Program-made: the position numbers and the translations under genes | Assembly (NCBI GenBank): GCA_950106755.1 | Contig: OX467082.1 | Coordinates: forward strand, 17,546,001 to 17,610,000 | Length of the DNA stretch: 64,000 nucleotides | Direction of reading: 5' to 3' | Source: Climacium dendroides | Lineage: Eukaryota > Streptophyta > Bryopsida > Hypnales > Climaciaceae | In this document: positions 53,216-64,000 of the stretch, in pieces | Numbering within the stretch: position 1 is the first letter of the stretch | Layout: the number at the start of each line of letters is the position of its first letter | The notes under the pieces: model-generated | What the model saw: the letters and a program-made list of their open reading frames with translations, nothing else | What the model was told of the DNA's origin: nothing | Databases searched by the model: none

Positions 53216-54800
53216 TGACAAAGAATCTTTCTTATTTCTTATGTAGGTGGGACACAAGTGCAGCTTACTATTCATCCTCCAAATTTTGTTGTGAAAAAGG
53301 GGAGGTTTTCTACAGTAGTTTGACTTCCAATGAGTGCTATTGCAATTTTGTAAAGGAGTGTGATTCACACGGTAACCAAAGGGATGATTTCCACTTTGTA
53401 AGGACACGGGTTCCCATGGTCAAGGTAGTCATTAGAACTTGTCCGATTATTGGACCAATAGGTACATTTGCTTTTTCTACAGTCAACAAGTGAAGTCATC
53501 TGTTGGACCATGATTGTGGTCCGCCACGTTCTTATAGGATTAAGGGTTAATCTTGTGAATGAAATGGTTTAATCCTTCAACAATTGGGCGGTGCCCTTGA
53601 AAGTCATGCCTTTTGGCATTGTATCACATCATCTACTTAAATAATAATAATAATTATTATTATTTTATAAAAATGATCATTGGAGGTCAAACTATAGTGC
53701 ATGATTTTTCCTTTCTGCACAAAATTTCAAGGATGAACAATTGCACTTTTGTCCTACATAGAAAGATTCCTTGTCATTCATCCGGCAAAAAACGGCCACA
53801 ACATTGTTTAAGGATTAATCCCTAAAAGAAACACCCCCCATGATAAAGGTAGTCACCTTAATGCTTGGATTAATGGACCAATAGGTGCATTCTTTGTTTC
53901 TACAATGTGAACACTAAAAGAAAACCTTGTTGCTCTCAACACAATCTACATGATGTTTCTATTTTTTGCAACATACAAACATCAATTTCAATACAAAATT
54001 AGCATTGAAATTAATGTTTTTATGCTACAAAAAATAGAAATATCCTATAGATTGTGTTGAGAGCAACAAGGTTTTCTTCTAGTAGAACAATGAAGTCATC
54101 TATTGGCCACTTTTCAACCTCAATGTTGTTTAAGGGTTAAAAAAATATAAATTCCAAAGTACTCATTGGAGGTCAAACTATTGCACATGCAAGACCTCCC
54201 CTTTTTATGCAAAATTCCAAGGATAAGCACCTATGCCTCTTACCTATGTAGAAGAATTCTTTGTTGTCCATCAAACATTTAGTGTCTAGTGTTCTTTTAG
54301 GATTAAGCATGGAAATCATTTATTTTCATACAATATGAATCATTTTTAGAAATAAATCCAAAAGCACTCATTGGAAGTCAAACTATTATGTAAGACTTTC
54401 CCTTATAGCACAAAATTCCAAGGTTTTTTTGTTTTGATTAGAAGGATTTTCTATCATCTATTTGTCACTTTTGAGCCACCACATCTTTTTAAGGTTAACC
54501 TTGGATAGATGCATCTTTCTATGACCAAAGTAGTTACCAAAATACTTTGATTACATGACTAGTAAGTGTACTATTGGACTAGATGGACCTTTTCAATTAA
54601 TAATGTTCTTAAAAGTTAACCCTAGAAGAACGTTAGCCTATGATTAAAATAGTCACTAAACAATGATATGATTTCTAGACCAATGGTGTATGTTTTTCAT
54701 TTTTACAATGATTTGGGAAGTCATCCATTGGCTATTTTTTGGTTGCAATGTCTTTGCAAAGTTAGTTGGCTAATATGGACCCAAGGAGATGGTACTTTGC
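53216..54800 (+). repeat. Degenerate repeat block built from family E and related units
   Basis: A plus-strand family E copy (53218-53420) is followed by units that share 'ggaccaataggt(a/g)cat', a TTTCTACA word, 'gaagtcatc(t/c)(a/g)ttgg' and '(t/a)taa(g)ggttaa' at about 53450, 53870 and 54670. Between them lie minus-strand E pieces (53675-53790, 54150-54290, 54345-54460). A short AT palindrome (ATAATAATAATTATTATTAT) is at 53640. The unit at 53870 is split by CACTA MITE 3. Confidence 0.55.
53912..54084. mobile_element. CACTA-ended palindromic MITE 3 (173 bp, imperfect)
   Basis: Starts CACTAAAAGAAAACCTTG; the far end AAGGTTTTCTTCTAGTA is its inverse. Arms of about 75 bases pair with several differences and small gaps around a centre near 53998. 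GAA flanks it (53909-53911, 54085-54087). Related units nearby lack the insert, which gives an empty-site comparison. Confidence 0.8.
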
Positions 54801-55199
54801 ATCAATTGAAGATAACAACCTTAGGGATGTTTGAGTTATTATTATAATCAAAAAGCAAGTTGATGCAACTAGGACAAAGCCTCTTATAAAGTATGTGTTT
54901 GTTTTTATTCATTGGGAAGAAATTTGTAAGTTGTAGATCTTTAGATTTTTGTGAAGATTTTTAAAAAAAATCTAAAAAGAAAAAGTGAAGAAATTTCATA
55001 TCAAATTCAAAATATGCTTAAATTTTTTTACAATTTCACAATGGATGTATATTTGCAGTGCAAATAATTATAGTGGAAACCAAATTTGGATTTCATTTCT
55101 AATCATAGTCTTTCCACTTCAAACTAGAATGAAATAATTGTGTTTAGGAAATAGTCCTACCAATATCTATTACCTAGGTTGCTAGCATGTGAGTCTAGG
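54801..55199. other. AT-rich intergenic DNA
   Basis: No gene-like frame and no repeat ends found. Confidence 0.35.
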
Positions 55200-55545
55200 C
55201 TTCTATATTATAGATATCTATGTTATAGATACCTTCCCTGATTATTGAATATTTATATCATAGATACCTATATTATAAACACCCTCCATGGTTGTGGTAT
55301 ATTTTTATTATAGGTGTTTATGTTATAAACATCTTTTATGGTTATAGGATATCTTAGGACCCTCTTTTTGTTGGTGAAGTATGTGAACCACCACCATATT
55401 GGTTCACTTTTAATATTATATATTTATACCATAAGTGTCTATGTTATAGATACCTATGTTATAAGCACCTTCTATGATTATAGAGTATTCATGTTATAGG
55501 TATGTATGTTATAAGCACTTTCAATGGTTGTAGAATACCTACTTA
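55200..55545 (+). repeat. Degenerate tandem repeat, about 52-bp unit, five copies
   Basis: The word ATAGATACCTATATTATAAAC and variants, followed by a CCT(C/T)CATGGTTGT-like word, recur at about 55212, 55264, 55316, 55431 and 55497. An unrelated 60-bp piece interrupts the array at 55370-55430. Confidence 0.7.
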
Positions 55546-57407
55546 TACATAAACTCAAGGCTTGTAGGCTCACATTTATAGGTTTATATGCTAACATTGT
55601 TGTATCCATTACCTTGAAGTTACATATTTGTTCTGAATTTTGTCCATCTTTACTCTACTTTTGAGAATTTTCTTAGAAAACCAAAACCAATATGAGAACC
55701 TTTAAAACTCAACATCTCCAAAATTCAAAAAGTCTTCAATACGTTGTTATTGTAAGAGTGAAGAGTATCAAGGCCTTAAGTGTTTATAAATTTATAATAC
55801 TTTAAGTGGCCCCCTTTAGCAACTCAAAATTTGACAAATATATCCTATATACATCAAGGCCTAAAATATCTATGATCTAAAAGTCATCATTGGAACAATT
55901 AGTATTGAAATATTAAAAAATGATGGATAAAACTCTACATAAAAATCCATTGCAATTGAAAAATTAGAAACCCGCTTATAATGGGGTTTTTTTTATGAAT
56001 GTTACTTAGTTTTATTACTTTCAAGTATCCAAAAAATGAATCTCACTTGGAAATTTTGAGAGCATTCCTCCACCACAATTGATCATTTCTATCGAGGGGT
56101 TGTTATAAAAATCCTTCATCTTTAGTATAGGCATGAAAGGGCCTTCTTACATGAACATTCTAAAACATTTAAAAACACTCTTCTATCATTTTGGATGAAA
56201 TATCATCTCCATCAAGTTATCAAAAATGACCTTCAAAGGGAAATGTTTTCACTATTTTCTAGTAGTTTAAATATCAAAGTATTTTTTTTCATTAACTTGA
56301 TTTGTGCATATCTTTTGGAGGATATTTATCATAAACCAATTTTCTGGGGAATAGAATACTTAGAGTTCTCTTCTAATATAATATTTTTTTAATTATTTTT
56401 AAATTTCTTGCTGAAAAGCACATAGTACTTTTGGGACCCTCCAAATGTAACAAAACAATGAATGCTTTATACTTTCATGTAATATACATTAATTACGTAA
56501 GCACCTTTTAAAAATTATTATATTTATTTTCTTTTATTTAAACATATACTTACATTTATTGAAATTTAAAGAATAAATTAAATGATATTCTTTACAAATT
56601 TCAATGGAGATATGGAGAAAAGAAATAAAACTCCAACTTTTGTTTAGGTTGTCATGAATGAAGATTCTATTCATCTTGAATTCCAAATCTAGTCTTTGAA
56701 GAATTGAGGGCATTATATGTGGTTAATATATATATGTGGAGAAACAAATAACTTGTTTAAATGGGAACATACTATTGTTCATAAATAATTCCTTGGCATT
56801 CGTTCAATGTTTCTACATTCTAAATATTTTTTTAAATAATAAAAGACTAATCCATCCAAGAGGTAGCAAGAAATTCGTTTTGGTTCTTAATATTTAAGTG
56901 CATTCATGCATCACTTGATGTGGATATGAGAGAATGATGTGGATTTAAAAGTGTTTATTAAGAATAGTAGAAAAACAAACAACTTGATGTGATGAGCAAT
57001 TGGAATCCACCTCTAAACAACTTACTGATTTTCTATACAAATGTTTTGTAGAAATTTTTATATTTTAATATTTGCATCCTGAATTGATTTGGTGCTAGTG
57101 AAAATAGGTTTTGTAGTCTCAAACAAGTATGTTATAGAACAAATGTAGAATAGTCAGAAGACAATCATAAAAGTTGTAAGAAAACATATAAATGTTAGAA
57201 TTTAGGATGTGATTGCCTTCAATTTCATTTTTGCTCATTTAAATGAATGATGATTACTTGAGCTCTCTCTCAAAATGATGGAAACACTCAATTGCCTCCC
57301 CATTGAGGTACAAATAGGATTTGTTGTTTTATATGGACTAATTACGTAGTAATTGTACAATAACGTTTGAGACGTAGCAATTGATTATGATTCCGGACTT
57401 TTCAACA
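55546..57407. other. AT-rich intergenic DNA
   Basis: No gene-like frame. One 65-codon open frame at 56195 has chance-like composition. Confidence 0.4.
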
Positions 57408-57570
57408 CATAATATCAATGATGAATTGTAGCCTTCTAATGACGCCTAGTACCAATGATGATGCTTGCCTTAAGTGTGATTAGACATGTAGCATCTATAA
57501 TGATGCATTGGCTTTAGTGTAATTAGACACATAGTATTGATGATGATTATTTGCTTCTATGAAAATATAC
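57408..57570 (+). repeat. Degenerate tandem repeat, 42-bp unit, about four copies
   Basis: Units start near 57408, 57450, 57492 and 57534, with a shared 'caatgatgatgc'-like start and 'agtgtgattagacatgtag'-like end. Confidence 0.75.
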
Positions 57571-58767
57571 ATGCCACAAAAAAATCAAAAAATATAACTA
57601 TTTTTAAAATTAAATATTAAGCAAATTTGTCTTGCAATTACAATAGATTAATTTGAGGATTTTCTTCTATCAAATATAAATTTTAAAATAAAAATATTTA
57701 TTTAAAGTTATAATTTTTTGAATATAAGAATGAAAATCACACATTCCTAGTTTAATTCATCTTTTAATACATAGAGCTAGTAATTCTAATAATGAAAATT
57801 TAAGAAAATTCTATACTTCTAAAATAGAATAGAATTAATATGTTAGGCTTACTTCATTATTTAAATTGAAAACAAAGTTGGATAATTTAAAAACTATGAT
57901 TAAATTTCTCTAATGCAAATTTAGCTTTTGGATTCAAGGACTTTGAAGGATTAAATGCCACGCATTACTGTCATTTTAAAGAGTCATTTTTTACCTTTTT
58001 CTTGTTAAATATTTTGAAATGATAATAAAATATAATAATTAAGATAACCTTTTGATATGCATCTCAATTTTATTAATTAAAAAAAATTATCATCATTTTG
58101 AGATATATTTGCAAAGATCAAAAATTAAAATCCAATATGTGTTGATTGTGAATAGAATTTACTCTTTCTTGGTAATGCAATAAGGCTTTTTGCAATGCAT
58201 AGGCAATTTGAAGACATTTAATAATATCTTGGTTTGCTTTCATAATTTTGGTCTTCTATACATAACATATGTATACACTTAAAATTATTCTTTGTGAATT
58301 TAAATAGCATCAATAGTATGACATTAGCTTATAACTACATTATTTTGTTTTTAAGATGTTTAGTATAATTTGCAACAAAAATCAACAATTGAGATTTTTA
58401 GATTCTGAATTATTACATTTTAAACTTGCAGTTTCTGTATAAGATGTAGTTAAATATTTATCAACACACTTGAATGTTTAAAGCACATTGTTTGATGATC
58501 TTCATTTATTCAATGATAAAAGTCTTACAAAGATTAATTTAGTACAATTATTATATTAAGACAAATATGTAACAAGTGTACAATAATGTACAATTGTAAC
58601 ATATTTGGTGACCCTTAAAATATTTGTATACTTCATCTTTTATTTATCAAAAGTAACACTATCACTTATTAGGCTTTTATTCACCTTTAAAATTTATTAT
58701 CATAGGATATAAAAATTTATTGACAATTGTAAGACATAAATTATATGACACAATGCATCTGTAATTC
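57571..58767. other. AT-rich intergenic DNA
   Basis: No gene-like frame and no repeat ends found. Confidence 0.4.
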
Positions 58768-59655
58768 AATTAATCCCTAATTGCCTAAGCAACTGTATAG
58801 TTGATCTAAAATTTCAGGCTCATTTGTGTGTCGGCAATTAAATTCTTTTAAATTTTTAAAAATATTTTTGAGAGATTCTCAAAGGCATATAGGTACCATT
58901 AGTCGAAAAATAAAGCTTGTAAATTTTACTTGATTTCTTGACTTTGAGCAAAGCTTGCCGATTTCACTTCCATTGACCAATCATTCCATTTTGATTAATG
59001 AAATGAAAGTCATAAGGGTTTTTAGTTTGCAGGTAGCTATGAAATCTCTACTCTAGAATAAACTTTAAAGTACTTTTTAAAACTCAATTTTCAATATTCT
59101 AAAAAAAATCAAAAATAGGATGTAGATTGTTTATTACAACATTAAAATTGTTGGAATTGGCATTTTTCGATTTCATAATCAAAACTCTTGATAATTTAGT
59201 ATTTTGAATCATTCTCTAGTTCTTTGTACTTTTTTACATGTATGTTGTATAATTCCAAATGACTACAAAAAAAAAATTTAAACATGTAGTCAACTTGCCT
59301 TAAATAATGAACCCAAAAAACCATTTTGAACATTTTCATACAAATGTGACCTTGTGAAGTACAATTGTCTGGCTTTTTGCAACCCATAAAAGGATTTTTC
59401 TCACTTTAAATGCTAATATCTTAGAATCTATAGGGTGAAATTTCTAATTTTTTTCCATATCTTCTCAAACTAGTGTACTACAAGATCCTACAATTACATG
59501 TGTTCAAAAATGTTTTTTCCCTAAAACTTGGCTTAACATGAATACAAACTTTTCTTACTACAATATACCTCAATTTTTGCACCTTCCATGTCAAATGTAC
59601 AAGAAATACTATGTTGAAGGCCAAATTGGGCTTTTTTGACCTCTAAAGGTTGAAA
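58768..59655 (+). repeat. Repeat family A, copy 6
   Basis: Starts TTAATCCCTAATTGCC and ends near GACCTCTAAAGGTTGA. The interior closely follows copy 2 at 22207 ('tgaaatgaaagtcat', 'tgtttattacaacatta', 'gtgtactacaagatccta'). Confidence 0.65.
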
Positions 59656-60350
59656 ATTATACTTAGTGTTTTTTTCACTCTTAGTGTTCAAGGTATCCAA
59701 AAGGGATTAACTATGTAAGGACGTTGTGAACCATTTGGATCCACTAGATGTCCAAACAATCTTTTTCATATTGAAGAACGAATGATTTTCATCCAATTTT
59801 TTGTATGCAAGTTAGCCAATGCTATAACTACATCATTGTCTTGTGCTTTTGTATGATGTAGTTTGTCCCCCAAATGGTATACTACTCAATATATTTTATA
59901 CTTTGAGTCTTTTTCCTTGAAAAATTGATTTTTGGATTTAAAATGATTTCTTTCGCTTTTGTAAAAAACTAACAAAATGCACCTTTTGAAATATAGTTTA
60001 TGCTTTTCTTGAAATTTTTTTGAAACAATCCTTCAAAATAGCATTATATTGAAGTTTGAATTTGAAGATCTATGACCACATTTCTAAATATAGAGTATTA
60101 TAGAACCATACCATATAATTTTTTTATAATATAAAACGTGCTTCTACTATGAAACTTTTAGTTTTTTTGAGCGTGCTTTGTACTATTGATATGAATTTCT
60201 TCATTTTTTTTTTTTTTTTCAAGAATTCTTGATAGTTTGAATATTCCCCCAAAACATCTGAATTTTTTTTAACGTATATGTTAGACGTGTAAGATTTCGT
60301 CTCTCCAAACTAAAACCCAAACATTTTTCGCTCCCGAAGAACAGCGAAAT
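59656..60350. other. AT-rich DNA upstream of the TZF gene
   Basis: No gene-like frame. A 17-T tract lies at 60204-60220. Composition changes sharply to GC-rich near 60340. Confidence 0.4.
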
Positions 60351-61154
60351 GGAGGATTTTGAGGTTTGACTACACGGTCATGGGCTCCGTCCTTGACGTC
60401 GATTCATAGATATTTTAAGAAAGCTTGCGGATCGGAGGACCTGAAGGAGACAGAAAGTGGCAGCCAAGGGTCCACTTGGACAAAGCCCAGGAAAACACCC
60501 ACGAAAATGGCGTCCATCCGTGCTGTCCGAAATTAGTCATGACGTAGATTTGCCATGGCGTTCCTGAGATCTCGTGACGCAGTACATTCAGTGGTTTGGT
60601 AGAGTCCAGAAACGCGCCTTTGGTATTTCGAGGAGAGGAGACTCGCAACGGGTTGCCAACGGGCACCCGTGCCCGGATCCCGAAAATGGCGCGATTGGGC
60701 GGCGTTCATGGGTCGATGCCAGCGTCCGTCAGACGGTGAGGTTTGTGCTCCCTGTTCCACGGGCGCGCGGCTTGACTTCCACTTCTTGTTTGCCTCGGAG
60801 CCCAGCTCGGCGATCACTTTCTGGCATCGTCCGATGCAATTAGAGACCCAGTAGACGCGATTTCGGAAAGGTTAGCTAGCTGCTGGATTCTTTGGAGACC
60901 GCGTTGTACGTCTCCCGAGTGGAAAGTGGAGGGCACTGTGGGTCGATTTGTCGATTGGGGTGTTTGTGGGGAAGGGAGGTTCTTGAGAGGTTAGGTTTGG
61001 TGTTCTGCTTGTCAAGTTTGGTGAGGGTGTGGGAGAAAAGAGGAAGGGCTGTGTGAGGGAGATGAGCCTGAGGTGCAGAAGAGAAGAAAGGACGAAGTTT
61101 GGGTGAAGAGTGTTGGAGTTCAGTCCTGTGAGGGGGACGAGGTAGACGGAGATA
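60351..61154 (+). promoter_or_regulatory. GC-richer promoter and leader region of the TZF gene
   Basis: The 800 bases before the start codon are GC-richer, and the last 250 are purine-rich (GGGAGAAAAGAGGAAGG-like), as in many plant leaders. An in-frame upstream ATG at 61062 opens a 14-codon frame that stops at 61104-61106, 48 bases before the main ATG. I could not place a TATA box or start site with confidence. Overlapping frames on both strands at 60533-60854 look like chance. Confidence 0.5.
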
Positions 61155-63101
61155 ATGTTGGCAGTGTTGCAAAGGCAGCAGGAGCGGCAGTTATTCGGAG
61201 GGGAGTCGTTGTTTATGAGTGGGGGAGGAGCAGGATTGTCGTCCTCATTTGAAGGTGGTGGGTCGTCGTTGTATGAGTCGATGGTAGACTACGTGCCGAC
61301 CTCGCAGCAGCACATGCAACAGTCTGCACCGCAGCATGCAATGCGGCGACTGAACTCCTTCTCGCCCGCGGTGATGAAGGACACCGAGGCTGCTCTCAAT
61401 GGCGCTGCGCCTCAAGTGTACCAGCGGAGCCAGAGCTTTGGCGGCGGCGGCGGCGGGAGCGCAAGCTTGCATGGCTTCGGCAACTTCTTTGGCAGCCCTC
61501 CGAGCTCGCCCGTATCGAAGTCGGACTTATCGGGATTGTCGATGCTCGACGACGACTGCCTAATTGAGGCAGCCGCAGGGAAGGGGGGGTTCTTCGACGA
61601 GGCGGGGAAGGGCGCCGGTAGACCAGATCTGCGGGGGCTCACTCTGCCTCCCGGGTCGCCACTGGGAGGCGCTGGATCGTCCATCGGGTCACCGACATTT
61701 TCCGATGCGCTCTTCAACAAGTACCTTCCTTCGAACAATGAAGACGAAGAGGCTTGGCCTGCCGTGGACATGTACGGGTGCGATCAGTTCCGGATGTTCG
61801 AATTCAAGGTGCGACGTTGCATGAGAGGACGGAGCCACGATTGGACGGAGTGCCCATTTGCACATCCAGGTGAGAAAGCCCGTCGTCGCGACCCTCGTCG
61901 GTTCCATTACTCGGGAACTGCCTGTCCCGACTTCCGCAAAGGCAGCTGTCGGAGAGGCGATGCTTGTGAGTTCGCTCACGGAGTTTTTGAGTGTTGGCTG
62001 CACCCTGCGCGGTACCGCACGCAGCCGTGCAAGGATGGTCGGAACTGCCGGCGTCGCGTGTGCTTCTTTGCTCACACGCCCGAGCAATTGCGGTTGCTCC
62101 CGAATGCGGCCAACGCGGCGACCACGGCCGCTCGTAACGGGGGTTCCTACGACGGCTCGCCGCGAGCAGCTGCAGCAGCTAGCTACGACGGAGCTTTTGC
62201 CTACGAAGCGCTATCATCTTACGATGGGTCGTCGATGGGTAACGTGGGCTCCCCTTTAAGTCACTTTTCTGGCTACTCAAGTTCGGCGCACTCGGGCCCG
62301 GGATGCGTCCCATCGCAAACTTCATCGCCTAGGTCGACTCTTGTTGGGCACGCCCACTACGCACCGCCCATCTCTCCGCCCCTTTCTCCTACGGGGTCTC
62401 CCCCGCTGTCTCCATCTTCACCCGAAGATTGGACGAGTGCCGGAACGTTTTCCAGCCTTTCCGGCATGTCTGGAGGGCAAGTTGCTATGTCTCAGGCGAT
62501 GTGTCTACAGGCCACTCTCCAGCAAGCAGCTCAAGCCCGGTCGCTCAACGCGCATGCCCAGACCTCTCCAGTGCCTGCGCATCGTCGGCATTTGGACAGG
62601 CTGAACTCCATGCCCACTTTGTCGATTCCGAGTTCCAGCGAGCATCGCAGCATGCACAGTGGAGGACACTCGAGCATGCATCCAGGGTCGGCCCCATCGT
62701 CGCCATCTGGAGTCCCTCAGAAGTCGATGATGGAGCTGATCGCCACTCTCCAGCAGTTGGAAGTTCGTGGCTCGCCTCCTGCTTCGGCTGCGCAGTGGCT
62801 CCAGCAACAATACACAACGGGACCATCTCCTCTTCGTCGATGCTCTCAGAGCGTCCCTGGTACGCCCACCAAAGTCTCTGGACGCTGGGAGCAGAAGGAG
62901 CGATGGGAAGTAGACGAGAACGACGACGGCGAGCCCACCGTGCAGCGTGTGGAGTCCGGGAGGGATCTGCGAGCCAAAATTTATGGCCGATTGAGCCGAA
63001 ATTCGTTGAACGAAGTCGGGCCGGGTGTAGGAGATTCTCCTGATCTCGACTGGGTGAACGATCTCGTCAAGGAGGAGCCAGATCACCCAGCGGCATGGTG
63101 A
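61155..63101 (+). CDS. RR-TZF type tandem CCCH zinc-finger protein, intronless
   Basis: One frame of 648 residues. The plant-specific RR region is C222-x5-H228-x4-C233-x3-H237, followed by two CCCH fingers: C257-x7-C265-x5-C271-x3-H275 and C292-x5-C298-x4-C303-x3-H307, linked by the diagnostic [19 protein letters not shown]. This is the signature of the plant TZF family, whose members bind AU-rich RNA, shuttle between nucleus and P-bodies or stress granules, and act in stress, hormone and development. No ankyrin repeats precede the fingers, unlike one family branch, although the C-terminal [13 protein letters not shown] block resembles that branch. [13 protein letters not shown] (about residue 525) could be a Leu-rich export signal. 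Flanks are Ser/Pro/Gly-rich and probably disordered. The first ATG of the open frame is used. GC content and codon use are far higher than in the surrounding DNA. Confidence 0.95.
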   Translation: MLAVLQRQQERQLFGGESLFMSGGGAGLSSSFEGGGSSLYESMVDYVPTSQQHMQQSAPQHAMRRLNSFSPAVMKDTEAALNGAAPQVYQRSQSFGGGGGGSASLHGFGNFFGSPPSSPVSKSDLSGLSMLDDDCLIEAAAGKGGFFDEAGKGAGRPDLRGLTLPPGSPLGGAGSSIGSPTFSDALFNKYLPSNNEDEEAWPAVDMYGCDQFRMFEFKVRRCMRGRSHDWTECPFAHPGEKARRRDPRRFHYSGTACPDFRKGSCRRGDACEFAHGVFECWLHPARYRTQPCKDGRNCRRRVCFFAHTPEQLRLLPNAANAATTAARNGGSYDGSPRAAAAASYDGAFAYEALSSYDGSSMGNVGSPLSHFSGYSSSAHSGPGCVPSQTSSPRSTLVGHAHYAPPISPPLSPTGSPPLSPSSPEDWTSAGTFSSLSGMSGGQVAMSQAMCLQATLQQAAQARSLNAHAQTSPVPAHRRHLDRLNSMPTLSIPSSSEHRSMHSGGHSSMHPGSAPSSPSGVPQKSMMELIATLQQLEVRGSPPASAAQWLQQQYTTGPSPLRRCSQSVPGTPTKVSGRWEQKERWEVDENDDGEPTVQRVESGRDLRAKIYGRLSRNSLNEVGPGVGDSPDLDWVNDLVKEEPDHPAAW

Positions 63102-64000
63102 AGGGGAGGAGCGACATCAGTGGAATCGCTCCTTTTATTTTCATGTACAGCGGTTGCTCTCGCAGGCGGTTTTGTGTCTAGCCATGGCTTCCTGTTGCTG
63201 AGTTGCTGGCGTGTCAAGAAGTTTTTTCGACAGTGGGTTAGTGAGGGTTGTGGCGGAATTTGAGTGAGCAAGAGAATATCTGGGATTAGGGATATTGATA
63301 TTTTTCATTATATGAAATTGGGGAGAGTACAGGAGGGTGAAGGGAAGCTGATATGACCTATTGGCTTGGGTTTGAAGTCATTTCGCCTTTATGCAGGCAC
63401 TCTGGAAGATCAGGTGGTGTCTTTGCTCCAGCAGACATCCTAGTTGTAGCCGAAGCATTCGAGATGGAGGTTGCACCGTAGCGCGATCCCTCACGGTTCA
63501 AGCGTGGAATGTTGCTGGTCGCCCCTGGTTTTTGGAGGGATTGGTAGTAGATTTGGGGTTGGGGAACCTGGGATTGTTGAGTACGGTAGGGTTTGATCTG
63601 AGAGTGGGTGGTAAATGACCATCTGAGCCATTGCACAGTAAAACAGCATGATATATACATATCTCGAAATATTGGGGTGCGCACTGCAGAGGAGCGGGCA
63701 GTGTGGAGGTAGGAATTAGGTAGCGACAATTATTATTCTGCTCGGTTTTGGCCGCCCCAAAAGGACTGGGAGGGAAGACACGAAACGGGGCCTCACTCAT
63801 TTTTTGGATTTTTCACTCAATTTGTGATTGTAGCTAACCAGGCTTTTGTTGATTTATCAAAAGCAGGATTGTAGTGGTAGAGACGGAGGAACATGCATGT
63901 GGATACTTTTGTGTTCATGCCAACGGCTATGACGTTATGAAACCTCGAGGTCTTCGTCCAAGTAGACCTTACGCACAGAAGGAGAGTAGTCATATGACCG
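63102..64000 (+). other. 3' region of the TZF gene and flank
   Basis: Moderate GC falling towards the window end. Short frames on both strands at 63358-63800 have no known motif; they are probably 3' untranslated or intergenic. No certain poly(A) signal was placed. Confidence 0.4.

Noticed and set aside
52601..53218. 205-codon plus-strand frame with 165- and 145-codon minus-strand frames
   Set aside because: Both strands are open because the stretch is GC-rich. The products are Arg/Pro/Trp-rich without any known domain, and dispersed repeats flank it on both sides.
61245..63086. Several frames of 75-204 codons in other phases of the TZF gene
   Set aside because: They lie wholly in the GC-rich TZF coding region, whose plus-strand frame contains the zinc fingers. 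They are shadows.

Overview
The window is nuclear DNA of a land plant. Three genes are supported: a spliced kelch-repeat gene of the KLHDC4/At5g50310 type, a spliced plant-type cyclic phosphodiesterase gene, and an intronless plant-specific RR-TZF CCCH zinc-finger gene. Introns are of plant size with GT-AG borders, a telo-box sits in front of the kelch gene, and Stowaway and CACTA-type MITEs lie around and between the genes. Most of the rest is AT-rich, decayed, repeat-filled DNA. I cannot fix the lineage; a bryophyte, lycophyte or fern is possible but is a guess.

Layout. 1-6500 is a nested transposon block: a decayed pogo/Tigger-type transposase (about 2660-4354) lies between two inverted copies of one 1.2-kb LTR (587-1809 on minus, 4355-5591 on plus), and a gag-like remnant follows the right LTR. 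6500-10000 is repeat-derived AT-rich DNA. 10157-17349 is the kelch gene (19 exons, 663 residues, plus strand). 18760-20453 is the cyclic phosphodiesterase gene (3 exons, 256 residues, minus strand), with a Stowaway MITE ending four bases past its stop codon. 20454-60300 is a 40-kb stretch in which I find no intact gene. It holds dispersed repeat families (called A to F here), several MITEs with clear inverted ends, three CACTA-ended near-perfect palindromes, tandem minisatellites, a decayed Tc1/mariner transposase and a decayed LINE-like fragment. 60300-63900 is GC-richer and carries the TZF gene (61155-63101, 648 residues, plus strand).

The three genes do not form a pathway. The kelch protein is a conserved eukaryotic protein of poorly defined role. 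The phosphodiesterase belongs to the 2H superfamily, whose plant members open ADP-ribose 1'',2''-cyclic phosphate. The TZF protein is of a class that binds RNA and acts in mRNA turnover and stress or hormone responses. The convergent kelch and phosphodiesterase genes are separated by about 1.4 kb, which includes the MITE.

I see no CRISPR, operon or clearly new protein system. The most interesting material is the non-autonomous elements: the CACTA-ended hairpins with 3-bp target duplications, a family of about 0.9 kb with TTAACCCCTAAAG-like ends, and the MITE against a stop codon. Exon borders were built by eye from frame continuity, GT/AG sites and known family sequence. Repeat borders are approximate unless given with terminal repeats or target duplications.
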